Positions 1 through 7,376 of a stretch of DNA of 15,701 nt are shown piece after piece. The position numbers were made by a program, and so were the translations under genes. A model generated the notes under the pieces. It was not told where the DNA came from. It worked only from the letters and a program-made list of their open reading frames with translations, and did not search any database. The stretch covers positions 2,780 through 18,480 of the forward strand of contig DEHO01000078.1 in assembly GCA_002351955.1 (NCBI GenBank), in the 5' to 3' direction. The DNA is from Flavobacteriales bacterium UBA2798. GTDB lineage: Bacteria; Bacteroidota; Bacteroidia; Flavobacteriales_D; UBA2798. Position 1 is the first letter of the stretch. The number at the start of each line of letters is the position of its first letter.

Positions 1-1
1 G

Positions 2-1294
2 ATTCATTCCTCTGCACAACTTGAAGATATTCTTGAGCGTAATCAAATCGACCAGCTGATTGTCGGAATTCTTCATCCGGACGCAATTAAGAAAAAGAAT
101 ATCATCGAAATTTGTATCAAACATGGTGTTTCGGTGCTGAATGTTCCTCCGGTGCAGAAGTGGATCAACGGAGAATTGAGTTTTTCCCAGATCAGAAAAG
201 TGAAAATTGAAGATTTACTTGGACGCCCTGCAATACAGCTCGATGAGAAAAATATTCAATCTGCTCTAAGCGGAAAACGGATACTGGTGACCGGTGCTGC
301 TGGTTCAATTGGAAGTGGAATTGTTCGGCAATTGATACGGTTTCAGCCCTCAAAAATAATCTTACTCGATCAGGCCGAATCTGCATTGTATGATCTTGAA
401 ATGGAGTTGTGGCGTAATGGACATTTGTCCTTATGCGAAGTCGTGGTTGCAGATATTACCATTCCCGAACGAATGGAACGTGTCTTTTCTCATTTTAAGC
501 CTCAGGTTGTTTTCCATGCAGCCGCCTATAAGCATGTCCCGTTAATGGAAGATAATCCTTCAGAAGCGCTGAAAACGAATATAGAAGGCACACGTATTCT
601 GGTTGATCTTTCGCTGGAACATGCGGTTGAACGTTTTGTGATGATCTCAACGGATAAGGCGGTAAATCCTACCAATGTAATGGGTGCTACAAAACGGGTT
701 GCAGAAATTTATGCGCAATGTGCTCACGGCAATCATACACGTTTTATCACCACGCGTTTTGGAAATGTATTGGGTTCAAACGGTTCGGTAATTCCGCTTT
801 TCACAAAACAGATAGAGGAGGGCGGGCCTGTTACTGTTACAGATCGTAATGTAACACGGTATTTTATGACTATCCCTGAAGCTTGTCAGCTGGTACTCGA
901 AGCCGGAGTAATGGGGCAGGGGGGAGAGATCTTTGTATTTGACATGGGTGAGTCTGTACGAATTTATGATCTGGCAGAAAAAATGATTCGATTATCCGGA
1001 CTCGAACCTGAGCGGGATATTCAAATTAGAATAACAGGATTGCGTCCAGGTGAAAAATTGTACGAAGAAGTATTGAGCGATAAGGAAACTACGCTCCCAA
1101 CGCATCATCCTCAAATCATGGTTGCCAAAGTCAGAGAGTATCCGCGAAAAGAGATTGTTGAGAAAGTGAATGCCCTTGTAGATCTTTTCAATACTCAGGA
1201 TAACATGCTCATCGTATCGCGATTGAAAGACATCGTTCCGGAATACCTTTCGCAAAACTCTATCTTTCAAAAACTGGATAGTGAAAAGGATTAA
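2..1294 (+). CDS. Nucleotide-sugar 4,6-dehydratase, FlaA1/WbpM/PglF (CapD) family, 5'-truncated
   Basis: The frame is open from base 2, so the gene starts upstream; 430 residues are visible. The GTG at 134 is internal, because the in-frame sequence before it (IHSSAQLEDILERNQIDQLI...) looks like the end of the CoA_binding_3 Rossmann domain that precedes the catalytic domain in long family members. The missing part would hold N-terminal membrane helices. In the visible numbering, the NAD(P)-binding GAAGSIG is at 98-104. S-T-D-K at 216-219 is followed by M227 and K231, the same spacing as the TDK...M...K active site of PglF, where Met replaces the usual SDR tyrosine. RFGNVLGSNGSVIPLF lies around 252-267. 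The family dehydrates UDP-GlcNAc or similar sugars to 4-keto-6-deoxy products at the inner membrane for capsule, O-antigen or protein glycans. The exact substrate cannot be read. It converges on the operon ending at 1533. Confidence 0.93.
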   Translation: MHSSAQLEDILERNQIDQLIVGILHPDAIKKKNIIEICIKHGVSVLNVPPVQKWINGELSFSQIRKVKIEDLLGRPAIQLDEKNIQSALSGKRILVTGAAGSIGSGIVRQLIRFQPSKIILLDQAESALYDLEMELWRNGHLSLCEVVVADITIPERMERVFSHFKPQVVFHAAAYKHVPLMEDNPSEALKTNIEGTRILVDLSLEHAVERFVMISTDKAVNPTNVMGATKRVAEIYAQCAHGNHTRFITTRFGNVLGSNGSVIPLFTKQIEEGGPVTVTDRNVTRYFMTIPEACQLVLEAGVMGQGGEIFVFDMGESVRIYDLAEKMIRLSGLEPERDIQIRITGLRPGEKLYEEVLSDKETTLPTHHPQIMVAKVREYPRKEIVEKVNALVDLFNTQDNMLIVSRLKDIVPEYLSQNSIFQKLDSEKD

Positions 1295-1422
1295 GATCTT
1301 AAAGTAATCCGATTTGTATGCTGCTAATCTCTCTATCGAAATTTTCCTTTCAGAAAGTTAAAACTATTTAATAGCGTTTAAATCGTTCGATGATTCATTT
1401 CGCTTAGTGAGCTTCCTTTTTA

Positions 1423-1450
1423 ATCAGTTATCAGTTATCAGTAATCTGTA
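1423..1450. repeat. Heptanucleotide tandem repeat ATCAGTT
   Basis: Four head-to-tail 7-base units are visible: ATCAGTT, ATCAGTT, ATCAGTA, ATCTGTA. The repeat lies in the gap between two convergent genes and runs straight into the 22-base repeat that follows. There is no inverted symmetry, so it is not a terminator stem. It may be a slippage-prone simple repeat. Confidence 0.85.
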
Positions 1451-1526
1451 ATTAGGTAATTGGTAATTAGGTAATCGGAAATTGGTAATTAGGCAATCGA
1501 AAATTGGTAATTAGGCAATCGGAAAT
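1449..1526. repeat. 22-bp tandem repeat with nested 7/8-base substructure
   Basis: A short first unit (1449-1463) is followed by two full 22-base units at 1464-1485 and 1486-1507 and a partial one at 1508-1526. The third and fourth units share TAATTAGGCAATCG exactly. Each unit divides into pieces like taattagg, caatcg(g) and aaattgg, so the 22-mer itself seems to have grown from a shorter NAATNGG word. It ends 7 bases before the stop codon of the Cys/Gly-tail gene on the minus strand. Units are contiguous with no unique spacers, so this is not CRISPR. Confidence 0.85.
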
Positions 1527-1532
1527 AAAAAC

Positions 1533-2363
1533 TTAATCACCTCCACATCCTCCACAACCGCTGCAACCACCGCATCCTGATGCACTGTCGGATGAAAAAA
1601 CACTGTCGTTCCAATCTGAAATAGAACTTTCACCGGAACCTGTTTCTCCACTGAATGAAGCGTCATTATAAAATTCAGTTGAGCTGCTGTAGTGGTTACC
1701 ACCGATATGGATATACCACCATCCATCTTCACCCGACGAAGACTTTTCCCTTATGTAGTTGTCGAATTTCTCTTCCAACTCTTTCAATTCCTGTTTGGGT
1801 AATACCAATAACATGTTTCCTTTAAGTGCAGGGGCATAATTCAGCAATTGGACCAATTTCTCTTCGCTCCCTGAAACTTTTAATGATTTCAGGTAATCGA
1901 ATTCTTCTTTTAAATGATTTTGAATGGTAATAGCTGAAGGTGTTGGTCTGATTGAACTAAAGAAAAATAAAAATCGGGTTATTGTAAAGAGCGAGAACAA
2001 TTCTCTTGATTTCATAATTTCTCTCCGCAATGCTTTTTCAAATGGAGCATTCCTTAAACACATGCGGATATAGTTGATCATTAGGATTTTTGCATTCGGA
2101 TTTTTTTTGAAGGGTTTGATGAAATACTCTTCATGTTTATGCGGTAAAAATCCGTAATGCCTTTTACCAACCGAAACATAATCAAGTACTTTTCCTTTTA
2201 GCTTTCCGCTTTCCTGTTCTACTTTTTCAATTTTCAGAACATCACGAATTACAAGATCCAAAAATGTGTATTTCAGCAATTCTTCTTTTTTTGCGTCTTC
2301 ATAGTTTTGAAGGACCAATACTTCAGCTGGGGTCAGGTAAGTTAAAAGATGCGGAACTCTCAT
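1533..2363 (-). CDS. Hypothetical protein with Ser/Gly-rich region and CGGCSGCGGC tail
   Basis: The protein has 276 residues and I cannot name a family with confidence. I chose the ATG at 2363 (MRVPHLLTYL) because it overlaps the TGA of the upstream gene as ATGA. The frame is open further up to 2453, but that start would overlap the neighbour by about 94 bases. Residues 1-205 are mixed helical, with a hydrophobic stretch near 120-135 (FSLFTITRFLFFFSS). Residues 207-260 are rich in Ser, Gly, Asp and aromatics (GWWYIHIGGNHYSSS). The last 15 residues carry Cys264, 267, 270 and 273, one at every third position. This resembles the low-complexity Gly/Cys ends of TIGR04222-type proteins, which are often linked with the motif seen in the upstream gene. 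The tail could bind metal, form disulfides or be modified; none of this is shown. It is the last gene of the operon. Confidence 0.8.
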   Translation of the reverse strand: MRVPHLLTYLTPAEVLVLQNYEDAKKEELLKYTFLDLVIRDVLKIEKVEQESGKLKGKVLDYVSVGKRHYGFLPHKHEEYFIKPFKKNPNAKILMINYIRMCLRNAPFEKALRREIMKSRELFSLFTITRFLFFFSSIRPTPSAITIQNHLKEEFDYLKSLKVSGSEEKLVQLLNYAPALKGNMLLVLPKQELKELEEKFDNYIREKSSSGEDGWWYIHIGGNHYSSSTEFYNDASFSGETGSGESSISDWNDSVFSSDSASGCGGCSGCGGCGGD

Positions 2364-2848
2364 AGGAAAAAAGGTTTTGGGATGATCCAGTTTGTTTTGG
2401 TATTTGTACGCCTGAAGTGAATATCCGAGAACCTGTTTTTTACAGAAGGCCAATATTCTTCAGGAGCGGAAATGCCAAATTCTTCTTCATAATTTCTTAA
2501 CGTTCGCTCATACATTACTTCAAATTTTTCCCTTTCCTTATTTCCCCCTTTGGTTGGACCATGATGGATTTTCCGTCCAAGTATTTCAGTACAAAGCTCG
2601 TCCCAATACGATTCGGTATAGAGTAAATGAAGATGCCACACCTGATCCACTTCATCAGAGGGCGTTAATGCGGTATTACTTACACAGATCAGGTAAATGA
2701 ATCGCTTGTATTCTTCAATTGCTCCCAAAGCAAACTCCAGCGACCATCCGTTCTCTCTTGCCAGTCTTCCGGAGAAAGTGAGATCAGCCTGCGGATCATC
2801 GAGTTCCAATCGCTCAATTTTATTCCATAAACCCGGATCTTTTTTCAT
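2360..2848 (-). CDS. Glycine-rich-domain-protein-like (GRDP) N-terminal domain protein
   Basis: This 162-residue protein has the hallmark VDQVWHLHLLYTESYW around 67-82 and HHGPTKGG at 95-102. I associate this pattern with bacterial GRDP-like proteins and with proteins carrying Gly/Cys-rich low-complexity ends. His72, His74, His95 and His96 are candidate metal or catalytic ligands, but no activity is established to my knowledge. There is no signal peptide or membrane segment, so it is probably cytoplasmic. The ATG at 2848 lies 29 bases after the phosphatase stop, and the TGA overlaps the next ATG by four bases (ATGA), so the two products are probably made together. In related genomes the two parts may be one protein; here they are split. 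Family recognition is fairly sure, function unknown. Confidence 0.82.
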   Translation of the reverse strand: MKKDPGLWNKIERLELDDPQADLTFSGRLARENGWSLEFALGAIEEYKRFIYLICVSNTALTPSDEVDQVWHLHLLYTESYWDELCTEILGRKIHHGPTKGGNKEREKFEVMYERTLRNYEEEFGISAPEEYWPSVKNRFSDIHFRRTNTKTNWIIPKPFFL

Positions 2849-2877
2849 AGACCAGCCAGCTTTTTACAAGGGAAAAT

Positions 2878-4980
2878 TCAGATTCTTATACCAATAACAC
2901 ATTGGTCGTCCACTTGTTCAAGGTCACCTGTCCAGGCAACTATTTCTTCGGAAAGGAGTTCTTTTTGTTTCTCCATATTATGCGGAATTATCGCTTGCAG
3001 ATAGTCGCGGAACTTGGAGTATTTGTATTTTTTCCCTTTGTCGCCCCCAAATTGATCTGGGTAACCATCTGAGAAAATGTAAAAAGTATCGCCCTTTGAT
3101 AAGATGAATTCGTGTTGCGTGTACGGCTTTCTGTCGTCGAATGCTCCAATGGGTTGTTTATCGGCTTTCACTTCTTCCCATTCTGTTCCATTTCGGAAAA
3201 TCCAAAGCGGATTGTTTGCAGCGGCGAATTTTAAAACTGCTGTTTCATTATCCAAATATTCGAGGGAACAAAGTGTGATGTCCATTCCGTCTTTGATATT
3301 ACTGCTTCCTTGTTGCTTAAACGTATCTTCAACCAATTCGGTGAGCTTGTCAAGGATTTTGGAGGGCTCGTACAAATGGAATTCCTTTACTGCGCGGTTC
3401 AATCCGTTGTAGCCTACAATGGAAACAAATGCTCCCGGTACGCCATGGCCGGTGCAATCTACAGCGGCAAATAAAATTTTATTCCTGCCATTTTCCTGTA
3501 TGGGTAAGGACCAATAAAAATCGCCGGAGACAATATCCTTTGGTCTGTACAATACAAAAAAGTCGCGAATATGAGCCGACATTAAATCGTGTGCCGGTAG
3601 TATCGCTTCTTGAATTCTCTTTGCATAACGAATAGAATCCATGATGTCGCGGTTCTTTTCTTCGATGATTTCCTTTTGATGCGTAATCTCATCATTGAAT
3701 TGTTTCAGCTGATCGTTGTAGGATTGCAATTGTTCGTTTGCTTTTTGCTTTAAGCGATAACGGTTGTACATCATATAAGCAACAACCAACAATACAAAAA
3801 TGATGGCTATACCGGAATAAACAATCACTTTTCTGGTATACTCCTGTAGTTTTCTTTCAGATTCAATTTGTGCTTCACGACGCTGTGATTCGAGGGATGC
3901 TTCAAGTTTGGCAAGTTTTTTTGAAGCTTCCTCACTTAATAATTCATTGAAAACTTCATTATGCAGATCCAAATAAAAGAATGCACTGTCGAATTGCTGT
4001 TCGTAATGGTAGGCATTACTCAAACCCAAATAAGCATCTTTCAATTCTTCCCGAATGCCAATTTCTTTTGCCAGAGTAATTGCTCTGTAGAAATAGTTCC
4101 TGGCTTTTGCAGCGTCTTTCTGATTGAGATAGAGATTTCCGATATGAATAGAGCAAAGTGCAATTCCCTGACCATCCTCCAATTGCTCTTTAAGTGCCAT
4201 GGATTTTTGAAATTCGTCCATCGCTTTTTCGGATTCACCGTAAAACGCATCAATCCTTCCCAATAAGTAATAGCAATCGGAAATGATGTAATTGTCTTCG
4301 TTTTTAACGCCTATCTCCAGTGCTTTTTTGAGGTAGGTCTCTGCTTCGGTGTAATTGTTTTTTTCAATGAAAACCCTACCAATATACAATGAAGCATCGC
4401 CAACGCGGGTTTCATCGGCTGTAACAAGTGCCTGATTAAAGTATTTTAATGCTTCTTCATAATTCTTCTGGTAATAGTGAATCAACCCAATGTTATTGTT
4501 CACTCTTGCCAAGCCAACGTTGTCTTTGATCTTTTCAAAGTGTTTCAGCGCTTCAAATAAATTAGTTAAGGCATCGCCATATGCTCCTTCAAGCGTGAGG
4601 ATCTCCCCGCTGGTATTAAATACATACCCTAATCCTTTTTCATTGCCGGTTCCTTCAAATATTTTTTTTGCTTCGCCCAGATTCTTCTTACCTTCTTCAT
4701 ATTCGTCTAGGTAATAATTGATGTTTCCATAATTATAATAGGCAAAACCCATTCCGTCTTTGTAGTTGGCTTTTTCGGCGGATTGCAGTGCTTTTGTAGC
4801 ATATTCACGAGCCTGTTCGGGGTCAGAATTTACAACGATTAATGCAATTTCATTGTAGAGATCACATTTTTCATTTTCTGATTTTGCATTTTCAAGATTA
4901 GCGTACAATTGATCCAATTCAGCTTGTGCATAGGACCGGTTTGTAGATAACAGAAGAAATAAAATCAGAATTCTTTTCAT
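2878..4980 (-). CDS. TPR-repeat, membrane-anchored SpoIIE/PP2C-type serine phosphatase
   Basis: The 700-aa protein has a signal peptide (1-19, ...NRSYAQ), then tandem TPR repeats over about 20-345. A charged coiled coil covers about 350-383, one membrane helix 385-404 (VIVYSGIAIIFVLLVVAYMM) and a second coiled coil 410-450. The SpoIIE phosphatase domain covers about 455-700. Metal-binding acidic residues look intact: D487 in SGDFYW, D508 in AAVDCTGHG, D567 in GMDITL, D638 in IFSDGYPDQ and D691/D692 near the end. The layout places TPRs in the periplasm and the phosphatase in the cytoplasm, a common Bacteroidota signalling design in which the enzyme probably acts on an anti-sigma-factor antagonist-like phosphoprotein. 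No kinase or STAS partner lies in this window. It starts 2 bases after the DUF5777 stop, so it is probably co-transcribed with the cytochrome genes. Confidence 0.93.
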   Translation of the reverse strand: MKRILILFLLLSTNRSYAQAELDQLYANLENAKSENEKCDLYNEIALIVVNSDPEQAREYATKALQSAEKANYKDGMGFAYYNYGNINYYLDEYEEGKKNLGEAKKIFEGTGNEKGLGYVFNTSGEILTLEGAYGDALTNLFEALKHFEKIKDNVGLARVNNNIGLIHYYQKNYEEALKYFNQALVTADETRVGDASLYIGRVFIEKNNYTEAETYLKKALEIGVKNEDNYIISDCYYLLGRIDAFYGESEKAMDEFQKSMALKEQLEDGQGIALCSIHIGNLYLNQKDAAKARNYFYRAITLAKEIGIREELKDAYLGLSNAYHYEQQFDSAFFYLDLHNEVFNELLSEEASKKLAKLEASLESQRREAQIESERKLQEYTRKVIVYSGIAIIFVLLVVAYMMYNRYRLKQKANEQLQSYNDQLKQFNDEITHQKEIIEEKNRDIMDSIRYAKRIQEAILPAHDLMSAHIRDFFVLYRPKDIVSGDFYWSLPIQENGRNKILFAAVDCTGHGVPGAFVSIVGYNGLNRAVKEFHLYEPSKILDKLTELVEDTFKQQGSSNIKDGMDITLCSLEYLDNETAVLKFAAANNPLWIFRNGTEWEEVKADKQPIGAFDDRKPYTQHEFILSKGDTFYIFSDGYPDQFGGDKGKKYKYSKFRDYLQAIIPHNMEKQKELLSEEIVAWTGDLEQVDDQCVIGIRI

Positions 4981-4982
4981 GA

Positions 4983-5870
4983 TTAGAATTTTACAATTCT
5001 TGAAATGGTAAACCCGAAGCGGAATTCACCTTCATTCAGTTTCGAATAAGTATGTGGCAGATATTGTGTTTCACCTAAACCTGCAGAGTTGGTAAGATTG
5101 AGCTGAAATGTATGACCTCCGGTATCGAACAAAAATCCAACAGCCACCGGATCGTAATAAGTGGTACCATTTACTACTCGGTTATGGTCGAATAAATAAT
5201 GGTATTCTCCTACCAGCGAGAACATTTTAGTGATCTTGATCCGCGCTCCTGCACCAATTGCCATTAATCCGTTTTTATCATCAAATGCAACAAAATTCCT
5301 GTGTATGTAGGAGGGTACAATTTGCATAGAAAAGCGATCAGAGAATTTTCTGGCTATAATCAGTTGAGTGCAATACGAAAGACGTTGTGTCCATTCTCCC
5401 TTATGAAATGCAACCGCCGAACTAGAATCGGTGGATGCCTGCATCATACTGAATGAACTTGTCCCCAAAAAAGTCATGGATACTGGCATGGTATTATCTT
5501 CGGTCTGTCGAAGCAAATTGTATTTGAAATAGCCGTCCAACAGTTGGGTTTGCGGTCCTGCTCCTTTGCTTCTTCCAATACCAACATTCATTGTATTGGA
5601 AATTCCATATTCAAGCGCAATCCGGATGTCCGATGCATTATCGAGACCAAACATGGTGCGTGCAGCTCCCGGGGTTGCCATATCTCCAAATCGGTGGGAA
5701 ATTACTACATCCAGCGATCGTCCCCACAGGGTTTCTACACTGTGTCCATTGATTAGTCGTGTACTGTTAAATGTACGCACACTGGTTTTTTGCGGTGGAT
5801 CAGGTTTTGTCTGCTGTGCAATTAATGTTCCTGATACAACTATTGCAAATGCGGTATACAGTAATTTCAT
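4983..5870 (-). CDS. DUF5777 family outer-membrane beta-barrel protein
   Basis: This 295-residue protein begins with a signal peptide (MKLLYTAFAIVVSGTLIA, cut about residue 18). It continues as alternating short amphipathic strands (FRFGFTISRIVKF, MFSLVGEYHYLF, HTFQLNLTNS) and ends in phenylalanine, as outer-membrane barrels usually do. The early segment GRSLDVVISHRFGDM fits the DUF5777 family of Bacteroidota, which I recall being found beside cytochrome c and YceI-like genes. Here the start overlaps the stop of the dihaem cytochrome gene by four bases (ATGA), and the phosphatase follows 2 bases later. The barrel could house or feed the cytochromes, but this is inferred from position. No transport substrate can be read. 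Confidence 0.85.
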   Translation of the reverse strand: MKLLYTAFAIVVSGTLIAQQTKPDPPQKTSVRTFNSTRLINGHSVETLWGRSLDVVISHRFGDMATPGAARTMFGLDNASDIRIALEYGISNTMNVGIGRSKGAGPQTQLLDGYFKYNLLRQTEDNTMPVSMTFLGTSSFSMMQASTDSSSAVAFHKGEWTQRLSYCTQLIIARKFSDRFSMQIVPSYIHRNFVAFDDKNGLMAIGAGARIKITKMFSLVGEYHYLFDHNRVVNGTTYYDPVAVGFLFDTGGHTFQLNLTNSAGLGETQYLPHTYSKLNEGEFRFGFTISRIVKF

Positions 5871-6937
5871 TTTTCTGCTTGTTGATGAATATAAGATACA
5901 AGATCCTCGAGCTGTTGTTCACTCAATCGCTCGCGGGTGTAATTGGGCATATACGGACGATAACCGGGTTTTGCATAGGTCCCGTTCAAAACATGATGAT
6001 AGACCGAGAAAAATTCTCGCCGCTTCATATGTCGTTTTAAAAAGCGAAATGTATTCTTCTCTTTGTCAAACTTGAAATTTGTTACTCCACCGTTTTTGTG
6101 ACAACTCATACATGCGAATTCATAAATGAGTTCTCCATTTACCGGATTGCCGTTTTTTCCGTAGGAGGGTCCGTTCGGACCCTGATCTGAAACGAAGTGC
6201 GCCGGTGATGCCTGCAGGTACTTTCTTTTTACTGATGTTCTGAACGATTCATCAGCCTCGGTATTTGATTTATCGGCATTCCCCATTGTTTTTGCATACT
6301 GATAAAAATAGGCCAGTGTATCCGCTTCGGATATGTGATCACGAAAATTCAGGTCGCCAATGGTCAGCTGAATCGACCACAGGTAATGCAACACAGCTTC
6401 CATTTCAAATGCATCCAATGCTCTGCCCTGACTACATTGAGTTGCACAAACCTGAATAGCTTCCTTTAAATTATTGCGGGCAGGTAAAACAAGAGCACCG
6501 TATTTTTTTGCGTAATCATCGTTGTACCACGACTCTCTGTTTACAACTCCATGCAAGGTAGTGGCAGGTAAAAGCGGTAGATTGATAGCGCTAACATATT
6601 TGAGGCGTGCTTCCGGATCAGAGACGCTGAGATCGGGATCTTCGCGTTTTGTGTTATGACAATTGGTGCACACAAAATGGCGCGATTGCTTGCTTGTTTT
6701 TTTTCCATTAGCATCGGTTGTCCTTCCGGTCTCAATGATCTCTTTGCCTTTCAGCGCGAGTTCCGGTTGAATCGGAGCGATAAAATGATCGGGTTTTTGT
6801 TCTCCCATTTCGAACAATAATGCAGCAACCGGTAAATTACTATCCAACCGTGCTGATGGCCGTTCAGTTGAATAGGAACCACTGTACCAAATGCCTCCTG
6901 CAATAAGCGTTGTTGTAAGAAAAGTTTTTGCAATCAT
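5867..6937 (-). CDS. Dihaem cytochrome c, exported
   Basis: I chose the ATG at 6937 (MIAKTFLTTT), 5 bases after the upstream stop. A TTG at 6946 would add three residues and overlap that stop. The 356-aa protein has an N-terminal signal or anchor helix (about 2-20). Two canonical c-haem sites follow: CTNCH at 90-94 and CMSCH at 276-280. Met330 in PYMPNYT is a likely axial ligand for the second haem. A further pair, CATQC near 164-168, does not have the CXXCH form and may be a disulfide. The C-terminal unit (about 265-356) looks like a typical single cytochrome c domain ending in an ...LSEQQLEDLVSYIHQQ helix. It should act in the periplasm, passing electrons between partners that are not identified here. 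It lies between a lipoprotein cytochrome and a DUF5777 barrel. Confidence 0.92.
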   Translation of the reverse strand: MIAKTFLTTTLIAGGIWYSGSYSTERPSARLDSNLPVAALLFEMGEQKPDHFIAPIQPELALKGKEIIETGRTTDANGKKTSKQSRHFVCTNCHNTKREDPDLSVSDPEARLKYVSAINLPLLPATTLHGVVNRESWYNDDYAKKYGALVLPARNNLKEAIQVCATQCSQGRALDAFEMEAVLHYLWSIQLTIGDLNFRDHISEADTLAYFYQYAKTMGNADKSNTEADESFRTSVKRKYLQASPAHFVSDQGPNGPSYGKNGNPVNGELIYEFACMSCHKNGGVTNFKFDKEKNTFRFLKRHMKRREFFSVYHHVLNGTYAKPGYRPYMPNYTRERLSEQQLEDLVSYIHQQAEK

Positions 6938-6942
6938 AAGGG

Positions 6943-7314
6943 TCAATTGTTGAGTCGACCTTGTTCTACCCAGCAGCTAATGATGCGTATCAGGCTATCG
7001 GGTAATTTATTCGCCGCAGGTTGAAACGGATCGATCCTTGGCATTGGAGTATTTCCTTCGTGTTTGATGGCACGTAGCAAATTATGGAAGCGAACAGCGG
7101 TATCGACCTGACCATAGCTTAGCAGCGTAAATGGCGCATTGGCATTTGTACCGTGACAGGCATTAATAGCACAATTGGCCTGAATGATGGGTTGAACATC
7201 GGCGGAAAAGCTATAGGTGCGAAGGGAGCAACTTTCAGGCGAAACTGCTTTATCCTTTCTGCAGGCAATAAAACCAATAGAGAGTAAAGCAATGAAAATG
7301 AATATTTTCGGCAT
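6943..7314 (-). CDS. Small lipoprotein cytochrome with CX4CH haem motif
   Basis: The 123-residue protein has a lipobox ending at Cys18 (LSIGFIAC), so it is probably anchored in a membrane by lipid. It continues with SFSADVQPIIQANC, a start typical of small Bacteroidota and planctomycete-type cytochrome c domains. The haem site reads CAINACH (48-54), four residues between the cysteines instead of two. Such CX4CH sites are known in some c-type cytochromes and occur in this lipoprotein group. Met91 in NTPMPR is a candidate sixth ligand, and the C-terminal IISCWVEQGRLNN fits the family end. It begins the compact operon, 62 bases after the transglutaminase-like gene. The main alternative is a haem-free relative, since the spacing is not standard. 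Confidence 0.85.
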   Translation of the reverse strand: MPKIFIFIALLSIGFIACRKDKAVSPESCSLRTYSFSADVQPIIQANCAINACHGTNANAPFTLLSYGQVDTAVRFHNLLRAIKHEGNTPMPRIDPFQPAANKLPDSLIRIISCWVEQGRLNN

Positions 7315-7376
7315 CGTGACGGATTTTGATCCAATATATAAAGAATCTGTAAATCCATGAAACGAAGGCGTGTGGA

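Noticed and set aside
1347..1357. CTTTCAGAAAG as a terminator stem
   Set aside because: The dyad has a one-base centre and cannot form a stable loop; no T run follows in a helpful position.
1449..1526. Possible CRISPR array in the 22-base repeats
   Set aside because: Units are contiguous without unique spacers, and no cas-like gene is nearby.
1511..1732. Minus-strand 73-aa frame across the Cys/Gly tail
   Set aside because: It is a shadow frame of the Gly/Ser/Cys-rich coding region; its hydrophobic repeats come from reading that low-complexity DNA out of frame.
2364..2453. Thirty-residue N-terminal extension of the Cys/Gly-tail protein
   Set aside because: It lies within the upstream gene in another frame; the ATGA overlap at 2360-2363 is the better start.
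3104..3412. Plus-strand 102-aa open frame antisense to the phosphatase
   Set aside because: It is opposite the conserved SpoIIE catalytic domain and has no family features.
5566..6075. Plus-strand 169-aa open frame antisense to the barrel and cytochrome genes
   Set aside because: It runs across the junction of two well-supported genes and shows no recognisable motif.
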